From NCBI RefSeq assembly GCF_001507435.1, contig NZ_LMWH01000070.1, positions 1 through 64,000 on the forward strand: a stretch of DNA of 64,000 nt, in the 5' to 3' direction. The notes below the pieces were generated by a model. That model saw nothing but the letters and a program-made list of their open reading frames with translations. It was not told the DNA's origin and searched no databases. Shown piece by piece: positions 52,722 through 61,881 of this stretch. The translations under genes were made by a program, and so were the position numbers. This DNA is from Streptomyces sp. NRRL F-5122 (lineage in GTDB: Bacteria; Actinomycetota; Actinomycetes; Streptomycetales; Streptomycetaceae). Position 1 is the first letter of the stretch, and each line of letters starts with the position of its first letter.

Positions 52722-54719
52722 TCACATACGTCGGATGACCAGCACGGCCACATCGTCGAGGTGGTCCACCGCGACCGCGGCGTCGAGGACGCGGTCGGCG
52801 GTCTCCTCGGCGTTCAGTCCGTCGTGGAACGCTCGGGCGGCCAGCGCTCCGGCCCGCTCCAGTCCGGCTTCCAACGTCAGGCCCGGTCCTTCGACCACGC
52901 CGTCGGTGACCATGACCAGCGCACTGCCCTCGTCCAGCGTGAAGTTCTCCTCGCGGTACTCGGTGTCGGGCACGACTCCCAGGACCGGCCCGCCCGGCAG
53001 CTCGTGAATGCTGTGGCTGCCGTCCTTGCGCGAGCACAGCAACGGCACATGGCCTGCGCTGGCGCCGGCGACCCGTCCGTCGTGTGGGTCGATATGCAGC
53101 ATGGTGCAGCTGGCGAATCGTGCCGCCTCCATGGTGACGAGCAGCTCGTTGGTGCGCATCAGCACGGTTGCGGGATCAGGTTCCTGGGCGGCGATCAGGC
53201 GCATGGACAAACGGACCTGCCCCATGAAGGCGGCGGCGTCGACGTCGTGCCCCTCAACGTCGCCGATCTCCATGGCGACGGTGCCGTCGGGCATGACGAA
53301 GGCGTCGTACCAGTCTCCGCCGATATCCAGTCCGTCGCGGCTGGGTCGGTAGCGGGCGGCGACCTCCAGGCCCGCGAGGTGCTCGGGCAGCGTGGGGAGC
53401 ATGGTCTTCTGCAGTGCCGTGGCCAGCTCGACCCGTGCCTGCTGCAACCTGATGCGCCTCAGAGCCTGGCCTGCCAGGTCGGCCAGAGTCCCCATGAGGG
53501 TCTGCTCATCCAGGGACGGCCGGTATCCGCTTTCATACGTCACCACCCATGCCCCGAGGGGTTGATTGCCGGCCTCGCTGAGGGGGGTCATGGAGACGGC
53601 GTAGTCGGAGCCGAGCCGGGCGAGCCGCGGGAATTCGGCCCCGTGCGGCCAGCGGTGGAAGTAGTCCTTGCGGTCGGGGATGAACTGCGGCTTGCCGGTG
53701 CGGATCGCTTCCGGCAGCGGGCTCGGGTGGTCCAGCGGGAGGCCGTGCATGGGGCCGGCCTCCCACATGGCTATCCCAGCATCGGTGGAGACGCGCAGCC
53801 GGCCTTCGTCGACGAGTGCGAGCAGGGCACCGGTGGCACCGAAGGCCGCCGCGAGCCGGGTCAGGACGACCTGCCGCAGCTCCTGCTCCGTGGCCGCGGT
53901 GATCAAGGCGGAGGAGAAGTCGGCGACCTCCCTGGCACGCTGCCGCTCGGCGGCCAGCGCGGCCTGCGCCTTCTCCTTGAGCTTCGCCTTCTTGGTGTCG
54001 TCGCGAACCACCCCGAAGATCCGCTCGGGGCCGCCATACCCCAACTGGATCCGACGAGTCTGAACGGCCAGTTGGTGACTACCGTCCTGCTGAGTGAGGT
54101 ACCGAAACCTCACCCAGGGGGACTGCTGGGTGGAGGCCGAGCGCAGGAGCTGCCGGAAGGCCTCCCGGTCGTCAGGGTGCACTGCCGACATCACTCTGGA
54201 CAGCGGCGCAGTGAGATCCGGGTAGAGCGCAACCAGCGCTGGTAGGCCACCGAGCCACTCCAGCTGGTGTTCGTGGGGTGAATACGTCCACAGGCCGAGG
54301 TCGGCGGCCTCGGTAGCCAGCCGGAACGGGATCAGCAGGCTCGTCACGTCGTTCCGCGCATCCAGGGCGTGCACCCAGACCAGTTGCTCGTCATTGGAGG
54401 GATCCTTGACCGGCTGTGCCTCGATCAAGCAGGCAACGGGTGTTCCGCCTGGCCCGGGGAACTCCAGCACCCGCATCGCGACCGTCTTCGTCCTGGCGGC
54501 GTGCGCCACGAGAGTCTCGGCCGACATCCGCTGGCTTTCGGGCCACAGCTCACCGAAATCGCGTCCCACGCACTGCTCACCGAAATCACGCCCCAGGCAC
54601 TGCTCCGCCGGCTTGCCCAGCGCTGTGACCATCGCAGCATTGAGGCCGCGGATGGCACCGTCCAGCGTCAAAAGAGCCGCTGGGTCAGCTCCTCGAAGGA
54701 GCTCGTCCGAGGCGTCCAT
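52722..54719 (-). CDS. PP2C (SpoIIE) phosphatase with PAS and GAF domains
   Basis: Protein of about 665 residues. Two PAS-like regions (~1-110 and ~115-245; LWTYSPHEHQLEWLGGL and YLTQQDGSHQLAVQTRRI) are followed by GAF (~265-420) and SpoIIE-type PP2C (LDIGGDWYDAFVMPDGT, IGDVEGHDVDAAAFMGQ, MVTDGVVEGPG). There is no anti-sigma ATPase here, unlike the 36567 gene. The start is chosen at the ATG at 54719 with GGGGG upstream. A short tandem duplication (GRDFGEQC twice) lies near residue 45. Confidence 0.88.
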   Translation of the reverse strand: MDASDELLRGADPAALLTLDGAIRGLNAAMVTALGKPAEQCLGRDFGEQCVGRDFGELWPESQRMSAETLVAHAARTKTVAMRVLEFPGPGGTPVACLIEAQPVKDPSNDEQLVWVHALDARNDVTSLLIPFRLATEAADLGLWTYSPHEHQLEWLGGLPALVALYPDLTAPLSRVMSAVHPDDREAFRQLLRSASTQQSPWVRFRYLTQQDGSHQLAVQTRRIQLGYGGPERIFGVVRDDTKKAKLKEKAQAALAAERQRAREVADFSSALITAATEQELRQVVLTRLAAAFGATGALLALVDEGRLRVSTDAGIAMWEAGPMHGLPLDHPSPLPEAIRTGKPQFIPDRKDYFHRWPHGAEFPRLARLGSDYAVSMTPLSEAGNQPLGAWVVTYESGYRPSLDEQTLMGTLADLAGQALRRIRLQQARVELATALQKTMLPTLPEHLAGLEVAARYRPSRDGLDIGGDWYDAFVMPDGTVAMEIGDVEGHDVDAAAFMGQVRLSMRLIAAQEPDPATVLMRTNELLVTMEAARFASCTMLHIDPHDGRVAGASAGHVPLLCSRKDGSHSIHELPGGPVLGVVPDTEYREENFTLDEGSALVMVTDGVVEGPGLTLEAGLERAGALAARAFHDGLNAEETADRVLDAAVAVDHLDDVAVLVIRRM

Positions 54720-55413
54720 CTGCGACCCCCTGACACATACCAAAACGGCCTCTTCAGCCATCCTCGCGTATTTCGGCATAATATGCCGACAAAGTGGCGA
54801 TCCCGACCGGCTGCGTTGAGTGACGACGGCAGGGTTCCCGCTGGAAACGGTGGACGGCGGCCCGTGAAGGGGGGTCGACGGAGCTCGGTGCGGTGCAGCA
54901 ACCCCAGCATGGCCCATGGCCTGTAGCGTCCCTTGGAGACTTCGACGCGACCGCGATGAACGCCGTCGACCGATCCACACGGAGCTACGGATCAGACGGT
55001 GCCCGTGCCCCGTCCGTACCCGATCGCGCAGGGAACCAGGTGCCCAGCGGGCACCGCACAACGCAACGGCCCCTGACCGATCGCCTGGTCAGGGGCCGTT
55101 CAGCTGCGCGGTGGGTGTGGGATTTGAACCCACGGTGACTCGCGCCACGACGGTTTTCAAGACCGCCCACGAGCGGGATGCAAAAGCGGCGTGACCTGCG
55201 ACGATGGCGGTACACCATCGCTTCAGTTCTAGCTTTTGGCCGGAGGTTGGCCAGGGCTACGCCGGGAGCATGCAGCCCGGTCGCTGCCAGGACAGCGACT
55301 TGACGAAAGAGTCTGCGGGCCCTGGCCACGCCGGAGCCTGGCCAGGGCCACAGCACGACGTGCCCTACGGGCGTGATGACGTCCGCTGGGCCAGACATTC
55401 GCTCTTCGCCCAT
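54720..55413. other. tRNA-Ser relic with terminator (middle)
   Basis: A perfect 14-bp-stem hairpin (AACGGCCCCTGACC; 55065-55100) and a tRNA-Ser(TGA) 3' fragment at 55107-55165 lie here. The fragment is identical over 59 nt to the intact tRNA at 59830-59888 and diverges inside the anticodon stem. This is an attachment-site copy left by an integrated island. No gene is supported elsewhere in the interval. Confidence 0.8.
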
Positions 55414-55647
55414 CTATTTTCCGCGCTGGGCCCGGCGTATCTCCCTGACAGTGAGCGCTCCTCCAGCGGTTGTCCCGACGAGCGGCAGCACCGGCATCAG
55501 TATCCAGATGACCCATGAAACGAGACCCGTGTCCACGGCCTCGTCCGTCGGCAGGGCGACGCCACGCCGAAGCGACTCTTTCTGCCCCCGTTTATCCGTT
55601 TTCGGATAGAAGAAGGTAATTTCTACGACCGAGTGACGATGTGTCAT
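55414..55647 (-). CDS. Small hypothetical membrane protein
   Basis: Protein of 77 residues with one central TM segment (LVSWVIWILMPVLPLVGTTAGG) and charged flanks. No convincing ribosome site is present, so it is weakly supported. It lies between the tRNA-Ser relic and the ice-binding-like gene. Confidence 0.4.
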   Translation of the reverse strand: MTHRHSVVEITFFYPKTDKRGQKESLRRGVALPTDEAVDTGLVSWVIWILMPVLPLVGTTAGGALTVREIRRAQRGK

Positions 55648-55757
55648 GATTCTGTGAGATGTCGTCCCAGCTCAGCGGCCCTGTGACCTGAAGGAGCCCC
55701 CTTGGGCGCTCCGAGGTCTGGCGCCTGCGGTCAACGGTGACAAGAAAGGACTCGTTC

Positions 55758-56900
55758 ATGGCAGTGGATGCCATCCCCTTGGCCCCTCCTGGTAGACGAC
55801 AAAAATGGAGATTCAGAGCGACTGTCGTCATGCTGCCCGTGGTCGGTTTGCTGATGTCGATCACTTTGATCGCGAACCTCGCGAGCGCAGCGGAGGCCCC
55901 GGTCGGATTGGGAACCGCCACGAGTTACGCGGTCCTGGCCGGTCAAAGTGTCACCAATACGGTCTTCCCGGGCACGGTCGTCAACGGCGACCTGGGCGTC
56001 AGCCCCGGGAACTCGGTGACGGGCTTTCCGCCCGGAATCGTCAACGGAGTGCAGCACGTCGCCGATGCCGCCGCCGGTCAGGCCCAGTCCGACCTGACCA
56101 TCGCCTACAACGACGCGGCGAGCAGAGCACCGACCACCAACCTGACCTCCCCCGGCAACATCGGCGGACTCACGCTGACCCCGGGCGTCTATAGAGCTTC
56201 GTCGTCGCTGAACCTTACTGGGACGGTCACTCTCGACGCCCAGGGTGACCCCAACGCCGTCTTCATCTTCCAGATCGGCTCCACCCTGATCACGGCCCCG
56301 GGGAGCAACGTCCTGCTCGTCAACGGAGCACAGGCCTGCAACGTGTTCTGGCAGGTGGGGAGCTCCGCCACGATCGACGTCAATTCCTTCTTCAAGGGCA
56401 ACATCCTCGCCCTCACGTCCATCACGGTGAATACCAACGCTGCGATCGAAGGTCGAGTGCTGGCGCGCAATGGTTCGGTCACGCTGGACCGCAACGTCAT
56501 CACGAGGGCGGTCTGCATGACGGGCCCGCCCGGGCCCCCCGGCCCGACCGGGCCCACTGGGCCCGCTGGGCCCTCCGGACCTGCCGGGCCCTCCGGACCT
56601 GCCGGACCCTCCGGACCTGCCGGACCCTCCGGACCTGCCGGACCCTCCGGACCTGCCGGACCCTCCGGACCTGCTGGTGGACCGTCCGGGCCTCCTGGGC
56701 CCTCCGGGCCCCCTGGACCGCCTGGACCGTCCGGACCGCCTGGACCGCCCGGACCGGGCGACCACGGCCACAAGGGCAATGGCGGCAAGGACCAAGGCCA
56801 CAAGGGCAAGGACGGGAAGGGCAAGGACGGGAAGGGCAAGGACGGGAAGGGCAAGGGCGGTAAGGGCAAGGACGGTAAGGACCAAGGCCACAAGAAGTAG
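55758..56900 (+). CDS. Ice-binding-like (DUF3494) protein with collagen-like tail
   Basis: Protein of 380 residues. A signal or membrane segment ([22 protein letters not shown], ~23-45) is followed by a DUF3494 beta-helix (~50-250): [61 protein letters not shown]. The tail has ~28 GXY triplets ([27 protein letters not shown]) and then a Lys/Gly/Asp-rich end with [10 protein letters not shown] repeats. DUF3494 proteins bind ice or act as adhesins; the collagen stalk suggests a secreted or wall-exposed fibre. An AAAGGA ribosome site supports the ATG at 55758. Confidence 0.9.
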   Translation: MAVDAIPLAPPGRRQKWRFRATVVMLPVVGLLMSITLIANLASAAEAPVGLGTATSYAVLAGQSVTNTVFPGTVVNGDLGVSPGNSVTGFPPGIVNGVQHVADAAAGQAQSDLTIAYNDAASRAPTTNLTSPGNIGGLTLTPGVYRASSSLNLTGTVTLDAQGDPNAVFIFQIGSTLITAPGSNVLLVNGAQACNVFWQVGSSATIDVNSFFKGNILALTSITVNTNAAIEGRVLARNGSVTLDRNVITRAVCMTGPPGPPGPTGPTGPAGPSGPAGPSGPAGPSGPAGPSGPAGPSGPAGPSGPAGGPSGPPGPSGPPGPPGPSGPPGPPGPGDHGHKGNGGKDQGHKGKDGKGKDGKGKDGKGKGGKGKDGKDQGHKK

Positions 56901-56916
56901 CAAAAAACTACGATTC

Positions 56917-56944
56917 TGGCCCCGGCGCGGTTATGCCGGGGCCA
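56917..56944 (+). terminator. Terminator after ice-binding-like gene
   Basis: Ten-base stem TGGCCCCGGC with an 8-nt loop, 16 bases after the stop codon. Confidence 0.7.
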
Positions 56945-56972
56945 GGGCTTTGGATACCACCGGCGCCAAGAG

Positions 56973-57000
56973 GTCCCGTCCGAAGATCTTCGGACGGGAC
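56973..57000 (-). terminator. Terminator of the tRNA-Phe relic
   Basis: Fully palindromic 28-bp element (GTCCCGTCCGAAG and complement) downstream of the truncated tRNA-Phe on the minus strand, followed by a T-rich run outward. Confidence 0.6.
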
Positions 57001-57019
57001 TTTGCGCTGATGCCGACGG

Positions 57020-57068
57020 TGGCTAGGGCCGGGTTCGAACCGGCGACCTTCCGCTTTTCAGGCCGTGT
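57020..57068 (-). other. Truncated tRNA-Phe(GAA) 3' fragment (attachment-site relic)
   Basis: Minus strand matches the 3' part of a tRNA-Phe: anticodon loop CTGAAAA, 3' anticodon stem GCGGA, T arm GCCGGTTCGAACCCGGC, acceptor CCTAGCC. The 5' half is absent: the 5' anticodon stem reads ACGGC, not TCCGC. The innermost 26 bases (57043-57068) are identical to 8321-8346 in the AICE. It is not a functional tRNA. Confidence 0.75.
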
Positions 57069-57570
57069 CCTCACGAGCATCGCGGGGTCCCTTTAATCAG
57101 AACGGTGGGTGTTCGGACCAGCCGCCCGCCCGAGATTCCCGTTGCGCAGCTTCCCGTCCGAGGCCCGATGGACGCGAAGCGCTTCAACGTCGTCCGCGTC
57201 CTCCCGACTGTTGGTGTCGTGGCCCCCCTCCCGGACGGAGTCTCAAGCGAGGCTTCCGTCCGCGCTCTCCAAGCGATCCTGGTGGTAGGGCAGTTGGTCG
57301 CAATAGAGGTCGTCGGACGACTGCGGCTGATGGTCACAGACAGAGGCCAAGGGCCTGCAGATGAACAACATGCAGGCGAGTGGCCCGCTGGCCTGCGAGA
57401 TCAAGTCTCAGATCCCACAAGTTGATTGTCCGCGAGCCCTGAGACGGGGACCGCTGCGCCTCTGACCAGACTTGCAGGACAGGCTGACGGTGCCCACAGA
57501 AGCCGAAGACCCAGCTCCGTAGCCGTCCGCGGGTGAAGCGGCGAGCCCCCACGTCGTCGCTCACACGCGG
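57069..57570. other. Gene-free interval
   Basis: About 500 bp between the tRNA-Phe relic and the collagen-repeat gene. Open frames cross it in both directions, but none has recognisable family features or a ribosome site. It may be decayed element DNA. Confidence 0.35.
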
Positions 57571-58689
57571 TTACGCCGTCTCCTCGCAGACCGCGTAGGC
57601 AGTGAGAGGAACTCCTGAGTCACTCGCGACCTGCCACCCACTGGGTGCGGCACCCGCAGTGGCGGGAATTGGCCCGTCATAGTTGACGACCGTATCGACC
57701 GAGGTGTCCCAGCCGCCGCCGACGGCGACGTCGCCGGGATTGCAGGAAGCCGTCGACAGATTAGGGGTCGCGGTGTCGGCAACCGCGATGTAAACGGTGC
57801 CTGCGGCTGCCGGGGCACCTTGCGGGCCTTGGGGACCCTGCACACCAACCCCCGCGTCACCCTGGGCGCCCTGCGGACCCTGCGTACCGACGCCGGCATC
57901 CCCCTGCGCACCCTGCGGACCCGCATCGCCCTGCGGACCCTGCACACCCGCGCCACCCTGCGGACCCTGCGTACCGACGCCCGTATCGCCCTGAGCACCC
58001 TGCGTGCCCTGCGTGCCCTGCGTGCCGACACCCGTAGCGCCCTGAGCACCCTGCGGACCCTGCACACCCGCGTCGCCCTGCGCACCCTGCGTACCGACGC
58101 CGACATCCCCCTGCGCACCCTGCGTGCCCTGCGGACCCTGCACACCCGCGTCGCCCTGCGCACCGTGCGTACCGACGCCGACATCCCCCTGCGCACCCTG
58201 AGCACCCTGCGCGCCCTGCGTACCGACGCCCGTCTCCCCTTGAGCACCCTGCGGACCCGCGCCACCCTGCGGACCCTGCGTACCGACGCCGACATCCCCC
58301 TGAGCACCCTGCGGACCCGCATCCCCCTGCGGACCCTGCGTACCGACACCGACATCCCCCTGAGCACCCTGCGGACCCGCATCCCCCTGCGGACCCTGCG
58401 TACCGACACCGACATCCCCCTGCGGACCCTGCGTGCCCTGCGGACCCTGCGGACCTCTCTTTCCTCGGTCTCCCTTCGGCCCGCGGTGCTTGTCATGGTC
58501 CCGGTCACCGTCAGCGGGAATGGGCCCGTTGGGGCCCTGCAGTCCGACGCTGCGCGCGGCGCCAGTCTTGTGGATCGCGTCGGCGAGGGCCGCAGCGCTC
58601 GGAACAACGTTGAGCACTACGGCAAGTGTGCTCGCCGAAACCAACGTGGAGGTTGCCAGCCGAGAATTGCGGATAGTTTTGCGACCCAC
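57571..58689 (-). CDS. Collagen-repeat secreted protein
   Basis: Protein of 372 residues from a GTG with GAGGAAGG upstream. A signal peptide ([23 protein letters not shown]) is followed by [18 protein letters not shown] and then ~20-residue units of the type [20 protein letters not shown] repeated over ~200 residues. A non-collagen C-terminal domain (~80 residues; [32 protein letters not shown], with a Cys near each end) is typical for bacterial collagen-like proteins. Repeat units are ~60 bp, so recombination can change their number. Likely a trimeric, exported fibre. Confidence 0.88.
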   Translation of the reverse strand: MGRKTIRNSRLATSTLVSASTLAVVLNVVPSAAALADAIHKTGAARSVGLQGPNGPIPADGDRDHDKHRGPKGDRGKRGPQGPQGTQGPQGDVGVGTQGPQGDAGPQGAQGDVGVGTQGPQGDAGPQGAQGDVGVGTQGPQGGAGPQGAQGETGVGTQGAQGAQGAQGDVGVGTHGAQGDAGVQGPQGTQGAQGDVGVGTQGAQGDAGVQGPQGAQGATGVGTQGTQGTQGAQGDTGVGTQGPQGGAGVQGPQGDAGPQGAQGDAGVGTQGPQGAQGDAGVGVQGPQGPQGAPAAAGTVYIAVADTATPNLSTASCNPGDVAVGGGWDTSVDTVVNYDGPIPATAGAAPSGWQVASDSGVPLTAYAVCEETA

Positions 58690-59831
58690 CAGGGGACCTT
58701 CCTCATCGAACTTGAAGTGAACAAACCGCAATTACACGCGTCTCGCGGGTGTACTCACCTTGTATGCACGTCACATAACCCATTGGCGCGGGTAAAGCTA
58801 TTCTTCAGCGCCGCCGAACTGATCGCTGCAACCCGTCCATTTCGTAATCGAAGATCACCCGAGCGGCAGTGGAATCGGTACATATCTGTCGTGATCCACC
58901 CGGTCAGATCAGACAGCTGCACGACTGTGATTGGAAAAACTGCTCCAGACAGGACTCTGGTCGGCCAGGCCACTTCATCCCCGTCGAGCTCCAAGAGACC
59001 AGAGCTGATCCGTCATGACGACGAGGGCTGAGAGGCGTAGAAGGATGCCCGCGGCGAACTGTGCAGCCCTTCGACGGGGTGTTCCCGACGACCATCGCTT
59101 ACAAGTTCGCTTGCCACCCGGTCCAGCTGGGGCCGCTGGGTTGCGGTGGCCACCACTGGCTGGCCGTTCGGCAGCGGTTCGCTGTCCTGGCCGATCGAGG
59201 CCAGCGGTGGCAGCGATCTCGCTTATGGGCCCTGACCTACAGGCATTCGGGAACATCCGCTTTGCAAGGCGGACCCAATTGTTGACAGGCTACTCAGGTC
59301 GCTTCGGTTGTAGTGGTAGCCCAGATGAACGGCGCATCTCGACAGCGGCGAGCCGTGGTTGACCGCACGATGTGGCACGGCTCTGGCACGAGCTTGCTTC
59401 GTCCCGAAGCAAGCTCGGTAGACGTCAGACCAGGGAGAGGCGTTGCGCTGACCTATGGTTGGACCTGATAAGGGCAGCGATCCTAGCGTTCAGCAAGGTA
59501 ACGCTGAAGGTCTAGGTGACGGAATTGGTAAATCGCCCCTACCTGTCGAAGCACGCCGCGTCGTTCATGAGCATCCTCTAGGAACGCGGCAAGGTGCCAA
59601 GGCGCCATTCGCTTAAGGGCCAAGAGATGCCTTGCTGACACATGAGATCGAACAGCGGCCCGCAGAGCACGAGAGCGGCGCCGAGGGGCCGTGAATCCTG
59701 GCCGCAGGTTGGCCGCACGCGCTGGTCAGAGGTGGGAAACCGGCGAATCAGGGTGAGACAAGGTCACGCAGAAGGGGCGCCGCTCCGGAGAGTGGCACCC
59801 CTTCTGACCTGCAAGCTTCTGACCTGCAACG
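58690..59831. other. Gene-poor interval before tRNA-Ser
   Basis: About 1.1 kb without a convincing gene. It contains a perfect 12-bp hairpin (CGAGCTTGCTTC, loop GTCCC; 59389-59417), a D-arm-like GGTGACGGAATTGGTA around 59515 that could be a tRNA-Leu-like 5' fragment, and the tRNA-Ser terminator hairpin (59771-59805). Base composition is less GC-rich than the flanks, consistent with decayed insertion DNA. Confidence 0.4.
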
Positions 59832-59916
59832 CGGTGGGTGTGGGATTTGAACCCACGGTGACTCGCGCCACGACGGTTTTCAAGACCGTTCCCTTAGGCC
59901 GCTCGGGCAACCCACC
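59832..59916 (-). tRNA. tRNA-Ser(TGA)
   Basis: Intact class II tRNA of 85 nt. The acceptor GGTGGGT pairs with ACCCACC, the anticodon loop reads CTTGAAA (anticodon TGA), a variable arm is present, and the T arm contains GGTTCAAATCC. Truncated relics of it occur at 47669 and 55107. Confidence 0.95.
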
Positions 59917-60130
59917 CCGCGCCCGCCCACCAGGGGCGGAGCAGGTACAGCCTAGCGCCTGACGACCTTGGGCACGGGGACCGGCCGAAGGACGGCCCGG
60001 GACGACGGCCGGGCACCGGGCAGGCCACCCGCTGCCCTACTCCCGCCGAGGCGGGGTCCGTTGTGCGTCCGCTCGTCTTCGTCCCGGAACAGCGCGCCGC
60101 TCCGGGACGAGGACCTGCCGGTCGAGCAGA

Positions 60131-61423
60131 TCAGTGGCGGGGAGCCAGGATCTGGGACAGGACGTCGTGGACGTAGGTGTTGGCGTGCTTGCCGGTGAAC
60201 TGGTTCGCGAGCGGGCCCGCGGCCGTCACGGGGACGTCGACGCTGGTGTGGCCGGACGTCGTCCAGTCGATCGTGAAGGTGCGGTCGCTGCCGTGGATCG
60301 TGAACGGACCGTCCTCGACGGAGATGCCGCTGCCGGACTCGTCGGCCGCGTCGTTCTCCTCGACCGACAGACCGCCGGTCTCGTGGTCACCGGTGACGAC
60401 GATGAGGGTGTCCGGGTGCGTCGCCTGGTAGGAGCGGGCCACGGCGACGGCCTTCTCCAGCTGCTGCATCGACTGCAGGACACGCGCGCCGTTGTTGCTG
60501 TGCGCGAACTCGTCGGTGCCCTCCTCCTCGATCATGAGGAAGAAGCCCTTCTTGTTCTTGTCCAGCGTGTTCAGCGCCTTGCTGGTCATCGTGGCGAGGT
60601 CGACGACCGGGCTGTACACGTCGCCCTGGCCCTCGGGGCGCTGCTGGAACATCTCCTCGTTGCTGAAGAGGCCGAGCAGCTTGCCGCCCTTGGCCTTGTC
60701 CAGCCCCTTGGCGCTGTTGACGTACGTGTAGCCGGAGCGCTGGGCCTTGGCGATCAGGTTGCCCTTGGTGCCGCGGCTGCCCTCGCTGGTGTCCTCGGCC
60801 GGCTTGTCGGGGTAGGCACCCGCGTTGTCGGCCGGCAGCCACCAGTCCTCGCCGCCGCCCAGGATCACGTCCGGCTTGCTGACCTCGAGGTACTGACGCG
60901 CGATCTCGTCCTGCTTGCCGCGGTCGGCGGTGTTGGAGAAGAAGGCCGCGGGCGACGCGTCGGTGACCTGAGCCGTGGTCACGAGGCCGGTGGCCTTGCC
61001 CGCGGCCTTGGCCTGCGCCCCGAGCGTGGGAAGCGGGTTGCCGTCGGGGTCGACGCTGATCGCGCCGTTGTAGGTCTTCTCGCCCGTGGCCCACGCGGTG
61101 GCGGCGGCCGCGGAGTCCGTGACGATGGCCTTGGGGTCGTCCGGCGTCGTCGTCAGCTGGCCGGAGACGGGAAGACGATCCATCGTCAGCTGGCCCTGCA
61201 GGCCCGCGAGGTGCAGTCGCGCCGCCTCACGGAAGGCCGCACCCATGCCGTCACCATTGATGAAAATGACGTTCTTCGCGGCGGGGGCCTTCGCCTTCGC
61301 CGTGCTCTGCGGAGCACTGGCGGACGCACCCAGCGTGGGGTTGAGCACCATGGTCACCACCACCGCGGCCGAAGCCGCTGCGGCAGGCGCCCCCCAACGC
61401 ATACCGCGCACGTTCTTGCTCAC
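60131..61423 (-). CDS. Secreted alkaline phosphatase
   Basis: Protein of about 430 residues with signal sequence AAAASAAVVVTMVLNPTLGASASA. Catalytic motif VTDSAAAATAWATG with nucleophilic Ser, metal ligands in FINGDGMG, EEEGTDEFAHSNNGA and VVTGDHETGG. It hydrolyses phosphate esters outside the cell. The GTG start has GGGAGGG just upstream; an upstream ATG eight codons earlier is possible. A PHO-box-like sequence lies near 61501-61525, so PhoP control is plausible. Confidence 0.9.
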   Translation of the reverse strand: MSKNVRGMRWGAPAAAASAAVVVTMVLNPTLGASASAPQSTAKAKAPAAKNVIFINGDGMGAAFREAARLHLAGLQGQLTMDRLPVSGQLTTTPDDPKAIVTDSAAAATAWATGEKTYNGAISVDPDGNPLPTLGAQAKAAGKATGLVTTAQVTDASPAAFFSNTADRGKQDEIARQYLEVSKPDVILGGGEDWWLPADNAGAYPDKPAEDTSEGSRGTKGNLIAKAQRSGYTYVNSAKGLDKAKGGKLLGLFSNEEMFQQRPEGQGDVYSPVVDLATMTSKALNTLDKNKKGFFLMIEEEGTDEFAHSNNGARVLQSMQQLEKAVAVARSYQATHPDTLIVVTGDHETGGLSVEENDAADESGSGISVEDGPFTIHGSDRTFTIDWTTSGHTSVDVPVTAAGPLANQFTGKHANTYVHDVLSQILAPRH

Positions 61424-61881
61424 AAAACCCTCCCATGGACGTGGCAAAACACTCCTTTTGCAATCTAGGGAGCAACAATCGGTTTATGCCTAACCGCAAG
61501 TGACGCCTGGGCGAACAGTGAACGCGTGGGGTAATCGTTCTCTCAGGGGAGACCCACGCCGAAGTCCGGTACGGCATTGCCGCGGGGGAGGGCTGTGGGC
61601 GGCGGCGCGCTCGCGTCCACAACGGCCCGTGCAGTGAGGCGAGTCGACGTCGGGTGATCCGACGTCGGATGCGTGCGGGGAGGATTCGCGCCCGTCCGCT
61701 GTCGTCCTCCGGGCATACGGAGACGGGGCCGAGGGCCGCCGCGGCGCCGGGCGGAGTTCGCCCGTCCAAGGCGCCCGGACCAGCACAGAGGGGCCGCCGA
61801 ACGCATCGGCGGCCCCTCTTGTCTGCTCTCTGTTCACACCCCGCGGGCCGTGCACGACCGGCCCCACGCGGCCCGTCGGGA
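61424..61881. other. Intergenic region with possible PHO box and terminator
   Basis: About 460 bp. On the minus strand GTTCACTGTTCGCCC (61511-61525) resembles PhoP direct repeats (GTTCACC-N4). A perfect 13-bp hairpin (AGAGGGGCCGCCG; 61786-61818) is the likely terminator of the HtrA gene. The rest shows no gene. Confidence 0.4.

Noticed and set aside
55107..55165. A functional tRNA-Ser gene.
   Set aside because: Identity to the intact gene stops in the anticodon stem, so the 5' half is missing.
56520..56900. Antisense proline-rich gene opposite the collagen tail.
   Set aside because: It is the mirror of the GXY repeats; it has no start context or domain.
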